From Aplidium turbinatum (Eukaryota; Chordata; Ascidiacea; Aplousobranchia; Polyclinidae), in NCBI GenBank assembly GCA_918807975.1, contig OU964928.1, positions 1,240,001-1,304,000 on the forward strand: a stretch of DNA of 64,000 bases, given 5' to 3'. Under the pieces are notes generated by a model that did not search any database, was not told the DNA's origin, and saw only the letters and a list, made by a program, of their open reading frames with translations. The position numbers were made by a program, and so were the translations under genes. Shown in pieces: positions 1 to 10,424 of the stretch (position 1 is its first letter; each line of letters opens with the position of its first letter).

Positions 1-705
1 CTAATTAAAACCCTCACACCCAAATTCTAATCTTAGAAATGTGTTTGTACATTTTATGGCTTATATAAGAAGATTGAAGTTGGTTTTAAAGTGGTTTAAG
101 GTTTTTAGTTGAAAGCAAGCCAGCAGCAAAGCGTAAATAATGTCAAATTGGCAATTGACCCTTTTGATGTTGCCGGAACAGCGGAGTTGCGCGTCCCGTA
201 ATGTATGGTCCGGCTGTCCCTAGGTTCATCCACGAAAAACTTGCTCGCACAAGTAAGTGCTGCCAAATAATGATGTCACGAAAACTGCCAATCTATGAAT
301 CCTCTGATCTTATTCTTAAGATACAATTTTTTTTGTAAAATTTTAGCAATTAAAAGTTTTGAACTTCTCTCGCTAAAAGCAAGAAATATTGCTGATTGAC
401 TGACTCTTGAAGCACCTGTAGCTACTATTGTGTGGAAAAGGGTGGACGTAACAATGTGGAAAATGTGATGCGTAACAATGTGCATTGTGATACAATAAAA
501 TTAACTTGAACAGTTGCGCACCCCATGCACTAGGGATTATAGAGTAATAGAGAAAGAAAGCAAACAATAAATGCCAATTTATCGGAATGTAAGTTCGCCA
601 TAAATTACGTTGGCGATTGAGTTGATGATATAATATATGTCATTTCGAAAAATATCACGCGGGCCACTCAGAACCTTCTCGCGGGCCACGGGTTGGACGC
701 CCCTG
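1..705. other. AT-rich intergenic DNA ending in a truncated hAT end
   Basis: I see no convincing exon here. The last 45 bases contain two GCGGGCCAC motifs and finish in GGGTTGGACGCCCCTG. Read on the other strand this begins CAGGGGCGTCCAACCC, a typical hAT-type terminal inverted repeat. No matching left end was found upstream, so the element is truncated or starts before the window. The missing first exon of the Maf gene was not found here. Confidence 0.4.
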
Positions 706-1430
706 GTCTACAGCTCCAGACCCATGTTGGTGTTTAAGAACACAAGCTGATCGACATGGTCACCTGTCAGTCGGGATCTCAGCTTTGTGACGGTCAGGCC
801 AGCTTTTGAAAACGTCGCTCCGCTGGAGCCGAGGTCGCTGGGGTCACAAACACCTTCTCGGCTAGCTTTTTCAGCACCGGTAGCTCGCCTTCGTTTGCTT
901 TCCACCAGGAAAGCGGATCAGCTTGCCCAAAAGCAAGCTTCTGCTTCATAAAATAGGAAATCTCGTTTGAGATTGAGCTAATTTTGAACATCATCATCAC
1001 TGTTGTTGGAGTATTCCGTCTGGACCCTGCCCATGGAGAAGAGTTCCGTCAGAGTGGTCTGGCATCTTCGCTCATCGCCTGTGTTGGCTCAACGTCGGGG
1101 CTATCGGAATCGGAAGAACTGACACCTCCCGTTGGCTGCACACGCGTGGAAGACAACTACGTTGCGCATGACTTTTCTCAACGCACATGTGCAGGACTGG
1201 CCGTTGGACCCGCGAGAGCGTGTGATAGTCACGTGATCGACGATGCGCATGCGTCGAAGTCTTTTTTCGCTTGCAAAATGCGACAAGACAGATTTCGAGC
1301 CACTCGCGTTACTGTCACCCGCGTTCAGCCGAAAGGACAGCTATAATTTCGAATATGCCTGATACGAAAACGAATTTCGAATATCACCTTAATCGAAATC
1401 AAATCGAAAATCGAAATTGAACATCCCTAG
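706..1430 (-). mobile_element. Decayed hAT transposon with C-terminal transposase remnant
   Basis: On the minus strand, two overlapping reading frames between 708 and 1000 together resemble the hAT C-terminal dimerisation region. One frame has DPLSWWKAN and FVTPATSAPAERRF. The other has FSKAGLTVTKLRSRL followed by LVFLNTNM. The change of frame in the middle shows that this copy is dead. The right edge at about 1430 ends ACATCCCTAG, preceded by AT-rich TCGAAAT repeats, and looks like a hAT terminus (CTAGGGATGT on the other strand). It abuts a different MITE at 1431. No target-site duplication was found, so the element is old or truncated. Confidence 0.7.
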
Positions 1431-2143
1431 ATGTGATTGTGAAGTAAATTTCCAACAATAAACTGAAAACGCAGTGGATATTGTACAGTACACAAAAATC
1501 AAGTAATGTCACTTTGTGTACACTACACTAAAACTCATTTATGCAAAAAGGCCTTATAGTTAAACTGGTGAAAGTACTACTCTACTGTAGTCTGTATATA
1601 TGATGTGAAATGCAATTTAGGAGGCTATTTACCAATTACAGATTCTGGATTCTAACGCATGGTTGTTTCAGAGCATTTGCCTAAATGGCCATAGGCCACG
1701 TAATCGCTCAATTGCTCATCCATTACTATATATAAGATATATATAAATGATAAAAAATATTTAAATATGATGGCATAAACGCTCCTTGCCTTCAGATCTA
1801 AAGCAAACGATTCAATAATGTGATTTCTACCACGGTAGCATCAACTTGGTATAGAAATCAGTGGATGATGCAACATACAACTTGATCTTGAAATTAATAG
1901 ATGATGCAACATTCAAGCAACTACAGCCCTAGTGCATTATTTTATTGAGTTATGCAAGCATGTACTGTGAGTGAAAGGCACTTCATTCGTAAAAAGTAGT
2001 TTTGAGGTGAAATAAGCATGAATCTACCTTTTTTTGCATCTTTTTTTAAAAAACCCAATAAAACCCAAAAAAAAACGGGTTTTTTCAAAAAAACCCGGCC
2101 GGGTTGGGCTTTTTTAAAAAAACCCGGGTTTTTCTCAACCCTG
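1431..2143 (+). mobile_element. hAT-type MITE, long copy, left end missing
   Basis: This stretch matches the interior and right end of the element at 14005-14533: the same block starting ATGTGATTGTGAAG, the same CCCTAGTGCATTATTTTATTG block, A/C-rich homopolymer tracts, and the same right end TTTCTCAACCCTG. It carries about 340 bases (roughly 1570-1920) that are absent from the 14-kb copy, which therefore looks like an internal deletion derivative. The left end is lost where it meets the decayed hAT at 1430. Confidence 0.65.
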
Positions 2144-2296
2144 GCCTTAACACAATTGTTTGTAGGTCTACATTGATCGAACCTTACAAATACATTGTCA
2201 ATAGTTAATTTTCCATGTTTTTGATATACAGTATAATACCGTACATGCTTGAGTGATGTGGAGACCATATCATCAGAGGCTATGGTTCCTCTACAC

Positions 2297-3223
2297 CAGT
2301 GGTTCTCAACCAGGGTGCTGTGGTGCCCTAGGGTGCCATTTATGTTACTCGGGGGTGTCGCAAACTATTTCCCATATTCATTTTTTATTTGCCTTCAACT
2401 TCTGAAAAAACAAACTAAGAAATCATTTCATTGATTAGGCTGCCCAGCATCTCGAATCTTTGTAGAAGCAATTAAAAATTATTTTCCAACGTTGTGAGCA
2501 GAAAATAATGCATGGGTAGGCTAAGGAACTCACTTTCATCACTGAACTCTCATGTTATTTGCACCTCAGCGAGGAAGAAAAACAACCAGACATGCGTAAC
2601 AATGGAAATGTAAAGCTGTTACACTGGAAGGTACAATTCCATGAGTTCTGGAAAAAATTCAAAATAAATATCCTTGCATCGGAGAAAAGGCAGTGGTAAT
2701 TTTACTAAAGCTTTTCACATCATACCTAAATGGTATGTATGATGTGGAAAACTGTATTTCCATTATGACAAACATCGAAACAAACAAATAGAAAGGTTAG
2801 GCCTACTAATAGTTGAAGAAGAAATAAGGGCAGCTTTATCGAATGTGCACTCAGATATAAAGGGGATTCGCATGAGAAGCCAAGAATAAATTTCAGACTG
2901 ACTTTGAAATACGTAATTAAGCTATAGCAATGTAGCCTACTTTGCTGTCTTTTCAAATGCCATTTCAGAGTGGCACTCAATCTCTAAGCAGGCTAAAAAT
3001 GCTGTGTTACTATTATGTTGATTTCTGAATTTGTATTGGAGCTGAAAGCCAAGCAGAGAAGCTATGAATAGGCTAGGTACCATTTTTTAAGTTTTTAGTG
3101 TGAAGCTGTTCCAACAAGCTGAGCTGCATTTGAGGTGAAAATTCGTTAGTCAGACACCGGGTCCCGCAAAATATTTTTTTCTTCTGTAGGATGCCCTAAG
3201 CCTAAAAAGGTTGGGAACCACTG
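2297..3223. mobile_element. hAT MITE (CAGTGGTTCTCAACC family)
   Basis: The left end reads CAGTGGTTCTCAACC and the reverse complement of the right end reads CAGTGGTTCCCAACC, 14 of 15 matching. The flanking 8-mers ctctacac and ctccacat agree at six of eight positions, as expected of an aged hAT target-site duplication. No transposase reading frame is visible in the 927 bases. The same TIR is widespread in animal hAT/Charlie-like elements. It lies 5' of the first visible exon of the Maf gene, probably in an intron. Confidence 0.75.
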
Positions 3224-3396
3224 CTCCACATGGTGATTGGTGACTATAGCCATTGCCTTTAATCAAATCGATCTAATGTTTTAAACAGATTTTTCTTAGA
3301 ATGTTTGCATCCCCCTTTGCACCAAATACTTAAAAGAATGTTGTGCACCATTGTTGTTTAAACTTTCATTTTACTAAAATGAGTTCATTGTTTCAG

Positions 3397-5855
3397 GGGC
3401 TGAAATTCGAAGTAATTCCATCTCCATTCGATGAAGAAACTGTCTCAAAAGAATCGTTCAAAAATCCTCGAGATTATGTAAAGCAAGTTGCTCACCAGAA
3501 AGCAATTGCTGTCGCCGAGCAATTCAGCCCTGACGATGGCAAGGTCTTGGTCATTGGAGCGGACACTGTGATCGTGAGTTGTTTAACTGCACAGTATAGC
3601 CTAATTCTAGTATATAAGTTCAAAACTCTTATTGTATTTTAGAGATTTTTTTTGTTTTTTTGTTTGTCGTATCCAGGCTTACACCTGGTGGTTGAAGATT
3701 TAGATTAAGTGAACGGGAAGGCAAGGAAGCCAATTTTCGTGTCCACCTTCAGGCATGCCTTTAAGTGTCCTGCCAAAGACACAGCCGCATGCTCTTGAGT
3801 GGTGTCGAACCGGCACTCTTTCAATTGCCGTTCCAGGGCTCTCACCACTCGGCTATGCAGCCGACTATTTTAGAGATGACCTTGTAACATGTACCATGTT
3901 TTTTACTAACAAACTTAAATTATGAGAACATTTAGCCGAAATTTATTAGAATTTCAATATGCTATTGCTTTACAACTGTGCAAATTCAAAACCTAAATTC
4001 TGCTCTCAGTCTCACGGAATTTAGTTCATCACATCACACATCCGTATTTCTGAAACGACATAACTGTGCAAACGTTCCGCTTTCATAACTCCCACCATAG
4101 GCTATTACTAATAAAAAGGCACTATATTATGAAATAAGCGGGAATTGAAAAATACTGGTAGCATATATAGACCAAAAGAATTTCCATTAAAAGACAGACA
4201 GAAGAGACTAAGAGAACAGACCGAATGACTCTAGAACAAGAAGGTAAAATTCACGACCGGAGAATGTCGCTTTTCAGACACTCGTCACAATAAACTAAAT
4301 TTGTTAGAGTTAGACAGGATAAGTATTTCTCAATTTTCCGAATAAGAAATTGTAACTTTGATTAACAAAAAATACTTTTAATTTTTAACATTACATTTAA
4401 CTTGTTTAATTTTTGGTAGGCAATCATACCCCTAGACAGAAACCTTAAATTTTCCTGTTGTAGCTAGAGACTCAGAGTCTCTCAATAAGCAAAAAGCCTA
4501 CAACCTCATAGTATTGTAATACCACATAGTACGTGGCTTTCACAGTGCTGTGCTGTCCCAGAGCGTAGCAAATTACCATTCCACTGATACTGTTGTGTTA
4601 CTTGTGAAGGCTACATTTGCTTTTAATGTTGTTTCAATATTATGTTGTTGTTTTCAAAATGCAATGTTTTATTTTTGCTATATTTAATGATAGCAGATTA
4701 GTGTTTTTTGTTATGTGTGAAGCCATTTTACCTTTAGCAGCTTTTTAGTCAAACATTAAATTTAATCTATTAACATTAACAAAAAGTCCATGCAACCTTT
4801 AGCAGTCCCAGGTGAAGTGTTTTTAATTTGTGACAGGGGATTTAAATACAAGCTTGTTGTAGGTATTTTCTATTTGTTCTCTATTCCTTACAGGTGTACA
4901 AGAATCGAATCATTGGCAAGCCTCATCATCCTGAAGTTGCTGTGAAGACTCTCAAAGAATTAAGCGGATCAACCCACTCGGTGTGTACGGGAGTGTCTGT
5001 CATCAAAGTTCACGATGCCATGTTGTCAGAAGCGATATTCGATGAAGTAACAACCGTCCAGTTTGGAGATCTCACCGAGGAAGATATCAGCAGTTACGTG
5101 GCCACTGGTGAACCCTTGTAAGTTGCTCATCCGCTGTTGTTGTTTGTAGCACATTCGTTTTATATTTATATGTGACCGTCACAGCGAAAACAATAAACGC
5201 TAAACAAAGCAGAGGTTTAGAAAAAGTTAGAAGCCTCAAAATCCCAATTTGAATGCAAAGTAAAAAAAACAAACTGGCACGGTTGCATCACCTTTAGAAA
5301 ACTAAAACTTAAGGATTATAAAAGTGAAAAAAATCGAAAGATATCAAGATCATTTATTATTTAATTATCAAGATCATTTATAACACCAAAATGTTGATCG
5401 ATTGTGATGCATCATCAACTACACTGACGTTTCGTGAGGGACGCTCCTCCTGGTTATTAAAATTTTAAAGGGTCCATAACATTGATTTCAAAAAAAGTTA
5501 TGATCCAAAAATTGAGGTGCGATCGATTCCCAGGAGAGTTGGGAGTTTATCCATCAGTTGGATCTAGTGTCCTGGCGTCTTAATCTAAACTTCGTACGAA
5601 ATTGTCAACAATATGCCCCGCCCCCGGTTTGATCCTTCTTCCACGAAACAGCTTTCTCATCACTTTCTGTTTGCTTTGTGCATCTTATCACAGCACATAT
5701 TCTCTTCCAGGAACAAAGCTGGTTCCTACGGGATCCAGGGACGTGGAGCGATGTTGGTGTCCGGGATTACTGGGGATTACAACAATGTTGTTGGATTCCC
5801 AGCCTATAAGTTTTGTAAAGAAGCCTGCAAGTTCTTACATGACGAAAACCAGTAA
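3397..5855 (+). CDS. Maf/ASMTL-type nucleotide pyrophosphatase, last three exons
   Basis: Exons are 3397-3573, 4894-5117 and 5711-5855. All are bounded by AG/GT and join in phase to give 181 residues ending in TAA. The protein starts GLKFEVIPSPFDE. It has the Maf motifs GADTVI (catalytic aspartate), IIGKPHHP, an SVCTGVSVI strand, NKAGSYGIQGRG and GDYNNVVGFP. Maf proteins are house-cleaning nucleoside triphosphate pyrophosphatases acting on dTTP, UTP or modified NTPs. In vertebrates the domain is fused to a methyltransferase in ASMTL. Here the frame stops right after the Maf domain, so this is a stand-alone Maf protein. The N-terminal exon carrying the expected ASxSPRR motif (about 30 residues) is not in the window or was not recognised. 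A poly(A) signal lies at about 6113. Confidence 0.9.
3665..3868 (-). repeat. tRNA-derived SINE (family 2), in Maf intron
   Basis: Read on the minus strand, the head has a tRNA-like A box (TAGCCGAGTGGTGAG) and B box (GGTTCGACACC). It is followed by a body with GGACACTTAAAGGCATGCC and CTTCCTTGCCTTCCCGTTC. The body recurs on the plus strand at 38635-38750, which shows that it is dispersed. Confidence 0.7.
3869..4893. other. Intron sequence of Maf gene
   Basis: AT-rich, with no second-strand ORF of note. It ends in a good polypyrimidine tract and CAG acceptor. Nothing else is visible. Confidence 0.5.
5165..5300. repeat. Dispersed repeat fragment, also at 41.5 and 53.6 kb
   Basis: The block GACCGTCACAGCGAAA, then AGCAGAGGTTTAGAAAAA, then GCACGGTTGCA recurs in the same order at 53573-53735 and in part at 41487-41515. 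I see no coding capacity and no ends, so the family is unassigned. Confidence 0.5.
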
Positions 5856-6108
5856 CTGCGGTACACACTACACACGCGCACTTACCCGGGTCCTATGGTC
5901 GCATGTGGGCTCAGTAGACTGGAAGCAGAAGATGCAATCCTTAGCACCCATTTTCAAGCACCAAGCCATGCACGTTTGCTCTGTGCGAGAATCCAACTGA
6001 CTGCTTTTTGGCCATTTCCATCCGCTTTTAACATTTGGCCGCACCGTTGATGTAGAAGTCACGTGACTCCATCCTGATAACGTAATATTTCCCTCACTGT
6101 TGCGCTTT

Positions 6109-6122
6109 ATAAAATAAAGTTT
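6109..6122 (+). promoter_or_regulatory. Poly(A) signal of the Maf gene
   Basis: An AATAAA hexamer inside TATAAAATAAAG lies about 260 bases after the stop codon. No other good hexamer intervenes, so the 3' UTR probably ends near 6135. Confidence 0.55.
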
Positions 6123-6135
6123 CATCTTTCAAACA

Positions 6136-6880
6136 ATGATTTAAAGCTTGCTTATTTATTGCTTATATGTTCATCACATTGTTACAACGTCTACCGCAAT
6201 ATTTTGTCGTTCTTGCAAGGCCTGGTGTGTTTTGAAATGGGTTTGCTCGAAGTGAGATTTCGCTATATGGGGTTTTCTTTACCTACCTTGTTGAGCAAAA
6301 CTAAACGCATTAATTTATGCTCCACACACGATTATCAACAGTAGTGACAACGCATCACGACCACACAACACAGGAATATTATTTATCTCAGTTTTGTTCG
6401 TAGATTTGGTAAAACCCATGCACAACAGGCCAAGCGCATGCTGCACGTGGCGTGGCAGGGGAAGGTGAGAGCCACATCATCTGAAAATTGCAGCCAATGT
6501 TAACTGAAGAACTTCATCACTACCACGCTCGTAAAATTAATTTTGCAGTTCTTCAAAACGAATTTGCTTTGGTCGGAGTGTTATTCTATTAACTTTATTT
6601 CTGGCATCGAAACGAACATATTTCCATAACATGCCAGTGATTTGATGTCACAACTTTTAGGGAAAGTTTTCATCTAGGTTGATTTCAGCACTGGTTTGAA
6701 CTTTCAAATGCTGTTATGTGAGTTTAAATTCATTTCCATGGAAGGTGCTTTCATAATGTGCTAGGGTCGAATTAAAACTTACTGATTAAATTATGGTAAA
6801 AAGATGTAATTTGCGTGATTTTGTACAAGAAAAACTTTTAAAGAAATAAACATCGTTGAAGTTTGGATTGCATTGCATGA
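6136..6880. other. Intergenic, nothing recognised
   Basis: Mixed AT-rich DNA with no exon-like ORF, RNA gene or clear repeat boundaries that I can support. Confidence 0.4.
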
Positions 6881-6884
6881 ATTT

Positions 6885-7190
6885 ACGATAGAAAACAAAG
6901 GAAATTCACGACGTCTAAGGTATCTGGTCTAAGGTATGGCGTTCCACAAGGATCTCACTTAGCACCAACGATGTTTGCGTTAGCGATTTCGCACACAGAA
7001 CAATGAAGAAGGCGATTTGGTCATTAAAAGTCAAAGTAGAAGAGATTCTCACCAAGGACATGAAGCTGATGTCACAATACCTAAACAACTGAAGACTATT
7101 ACTCAACACAGGTAAAACCACGACCCCTACATGTGAGAAGACAATCTGGTAATTCGCACTACGTCACACAAAACTGCTAGAGCGTAAAAT
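6885..7190 (+). pseudogene. LINE reverse transcriptase fragment
   Basis: Plus-strand translation gives LRYGVPQGSHLAPTMFALAI, matching the conserved GVPQGS motif of non-LTR reverse transcriptases. Further along, in another frame, LMSQYLNN and RLLLNTGKTTT match the usual L..YF..W.L.LN..KT block. The two blocks are closer together than in a working enzyme, and the FADD block between them is missing. This is therefore a short, internally deleted relic, of CR1/Jockey-like or related type. Confidence 0.65.
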
Positions 7191-7840
7191 AATTTATACC
7201 AATCGATTTACGAATGCCAATGCGCAATGTACTTCAGCGCAGCCGCAAAGAACCGCAGCAGAAATACATCAACGCTGAGTGGCAAGCATCGATGAGATTC
7301 AGTGCCATTTTTTATTTGAGGTCTTTGATATGACCCGACGGGGTGTCGAGTCCACGTCCACCGACTCAGAGGCAAGCACTCAAACCACGACGTCACCGAG
7401 CTGGTGACATTTTTAGTCAAATTCCATGAAATTGTGATTTCACTAAACGTCACAAGCCTAACGCTCAAAGTACCGTGTGCAAATTTTTTTTGTGACGCTT
7501 AACCTGACGTTAAACTCGCACTTTACGTCTTTGACCAGTGTGGTGGAATTGTTGCGCAATTTCGATGTAATAAAGTCATAGAAAAATTGAATTTTGTAAC
7601 TTTGTGCGGTTCATTGCATTCGTGAAGTGGAACATTTAGTAAAATAAAATTTCACAGTAGCAAAATATTGAAGTGCTGACGTTTGCTTCAGTCGCTCATT
7701 GGTTGTACTGTCCATCACGCACCACCACATAATTGGGTCTGGCACTTTCACAATGATAATGTTTCATTTCTGTTGCTCCGCTAGAGCCATGGTTTGTAGC
7801 GTTGTGGGTTGACGTATGAATATTGCGGTCAAATATACGT
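7191..7840. other. Intergenic, nothing recognised
   Basis: No supported exon or repeat. Several TGACGT/ACGTCA words occur, but there is no ordered array. Confidence 0.35.
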
Positions 7841-7844
7841 TTGT

Positions 7845-8147
7845 TTTGTTTGTTTATCTTTATCCTGCATTGCGGGAAAGCGGACGAGCGCTATGCATCG
7901 GTGTACGCCTTCCGACATACACCTGATCCACGCTGTAGCCGACTGCAATGTCTGTTTCCGGTTATCTACTCTGCTTATGACTTAAATTTGGTACTACCCA
8001 TTACTCGAAATCGATCACTGGGTAGAGGCAATTATCGTAAAGTTTCTTGCCCAGAGAAACAACAGCAAGTGCGGGTGGCTGGAGTCGAACATGCAGGCTC
8101 TCGACTGCGAGCCGAACGCGCTAACCACTCGGCCACTGCTGCCAAGT
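7845..8147 (-). repeat. tRNA-derived SINE (family 3)
   Basis: On the minus strand the head starts GGCAGCAGTGGCCGAGTGG, a good A box, followed by TTAGCGCG and a B box within GTTCGACTCCAGCC. The long-variable-arm style resembles tRNA-Ser or tRNA-Leu. The body contains AAACTTTACGATAATTGCC. A plus-strand head of similar type (GTGGCCGAGTGG) sits at 22783. Confidence 0.7.
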
Positions 8148-8278
8148 CCACGTTGTTTGTTCATCACGATAAACAAGGCACGCAAACGGTGCCATCTTTC
8201 CAGTTATGGCATCTAGAACCAAACCGATGTTTAACAGAGCTGGAATAAAAGTCGATGTTGTCCGTGGGAATGTTTATC

Positions 8279-8392
8279 CTCGGATTGTTTGAGAGCTTAA
8301 TCATGGCAGTTTTCCACAAGTTGCTTGAAATGCGTTGCTCAAGCGCACAACCCGAAAGCCGAGCTAGTGCCTCTTGATCTTGAAATTTTTTC
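8279..8392 (-). repeat. SINE family 1 fragment
   Basis: It contains the family-1 blocks GAGAGCTTAATC.TGGCAGTTT and GCGTTGCTCAAGCGCACA, matching the minus-strand copies at 27.8 and 30.4 kb. The middle of the element is missing. Confidence 0.6.
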
Positions 8393-10424
8393 GTTCATAA
8401 AGTCAGGCGCTTAAACATCGGAGCTGACTTAAATCGATCGATCACTGGCTACAGATAAGCCCCTGGGTTGTGGCATTCGGCACCTGGGTTTCATCTGCGT
8501 CTGATTTTTACAAACCCAAGTTTTGTATGTAAGTTTTTTTGTTAAAACCAAAAATGTAAAACTACCGCAACAGATTTGTCAACCAACTGTTCGTTGTGTC
8601 AACATCAGAAAGCAAAAAGTCAACGTTATTGATTCTGTTAAAGAGCAGGAATAGCCTCAGGGTTAGTCCACAGGATGTGCGGTGTGCAAAATTCCTCGGT
8701 AACACAATTCTGCTGTTCAGTCTGACAGCCAGTCAGTGTGATAAAAATTTACCATTTCCTGTATAAGTTTTAGTGCAGTAGCCTAACTTTGAGTTAACGC
8801 GTTGTAGTGAAGCGGGTTGAAAATTTTGAATCAACCAAGTGCAGGTCAACGTTGCTGGCTGATTAATTGATGGAATAGCCTATGTTCAGTTTGTTTATTT
8901 TTTTCAGATCATTTCAAAAAAGGCCATAGCCTACATGCTAAAAATATTAGATATCTTAGAAGAGAACAACAGGGGCAAAACGTGAGTGTAGAAATCTCCC
9001 TCAAAAAGAAATAGAATATTTAAATCAAAGAATTTGGCGTATTCGCGCAATAAGAAAGCAGCAGCGCATACCCCATGAGGCGAATAGAACATTTTAACTT
9101 TAGTCTTTATACAGTCCTACATCAACCTCGCTTTATGCTGAATTCAATTTTACTCAGTTTCAATATTGTCTAATTTGAAAGAAGTTGATACAGTCAACTT
9201 CATTAGGCTTCACCAAAGAAGAGGAAACTTTATTGTAACTTAATACCCTGCGAGAAAGTCTACTGACGGAGATAATTGTACAGAAAATTCTTTCTAAGCC
9301 AATAAATAAATAATAATCATTACATTAAACGCCAGTCGATTATATTTTCACTTTACGCAATATAGGGAATAATAAACGATTTCGTTTCCACCAAGCAAAG
9401 TTATCTTCAAGTGATATTGAAACCACATCTCTTCAGTTATTGCGACCTCCAGCGAAAACTCGGCATGCACACGTTATCCGCTAAGGTAACAACATCATGA
9501 TTATGTCAAGAACTTCTGAGCATTAAGGTCAAAGTTTGCAAAGCAGGGCACTAAAAAATAAGTTGTTATTCAAAATAACAAGCAGTATAAAGACTAACTG
9601 TTCAAGCAGGTTACAAAAAAGAAATTAAATCACAAGTTTAGTGTTGAAGTTATAGTGTAAAAGTACAATAACTTTGACGCCACGACGCATTTAAAACGAT
9701 TACACAATCAAGTGGAGAGCGAAGCAAATATTGTGACGATTTTGGTGACGTAAGTAAGTATGCAATTTGCAGCGGTATTTAAGTAGTTGTATAGGCTAGC
9801 CTACAGAAGTTATCAAATACAGTGATACAGAGATAAACCGGCTTAAAGCCAACATGGCTTTGAAACACCAACCAACGATAAACTAATTCCATGTTAGCAT
9901 TTCACTAAAGATGTTTCAAAGGACTTGAACTTTAAAGTTAGAACGTCGACGTATCAACCAGCAATCACATAAAAGAAAATCTTAAAAGAAATATGGACGT
10001 AGATTTATTTTCGGCTTCTCGCAAGTCACAACTGAAGAAAAGTACAGTAGGCTACCTATCGATGCTTTTTTATAACTTTATTGTATAGGCCTACTCCTGT
10101 GGTTCTCAACTGTTTTGTCCCTATTAAACCATTATCAAGATAACTTTTGTCAATGAAGCACATGGGAATGCCTAAGTGGATTAATTGTAAAAACGGAAAA
10201 AGTTTCTCAGTAGGCTACAGACAACTTGGTTGCAAAAGCTACAGTTGTCTATTGACAAAAGCTACTCGAAGGACTGAGTTGGTCCCAAACCTAAACATGC
10301 AAAAAATAATAATTCTCAATTTGTATTTAAATGCCGTTTGTATTGTTTCGTCACTGATGTGATGTTTGTTTTCCAGATTGTTGCACATAACAAGAGAAGA
10401 TAAACTTCCATCTGTTTTGTGACC
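8393..10424. other. Intergenic region upstream of the Rab-binding gene
   Basis: No exon is supported. Words of the GTAGGCTAC/TAGGCCTAC type are frequent. At 10096 a lone CTGTGGTTCTCAACTG resembles the hAT terminus seen at 2297, but it has no partner end. A good acceptor (tttccag) at 10375, about 50 bases before the ATG of the next gene, suggests a 5' UTR intron or a trans-splice site. Confidence 0.4.

Noticed and set aside
2249-2434. 61-codon frame upstream as first exon of the Maf gene
   Set aside because: It lies across a hAT MITE end and lacks the ASxSPRR motif expected at the Maf N-terminus.
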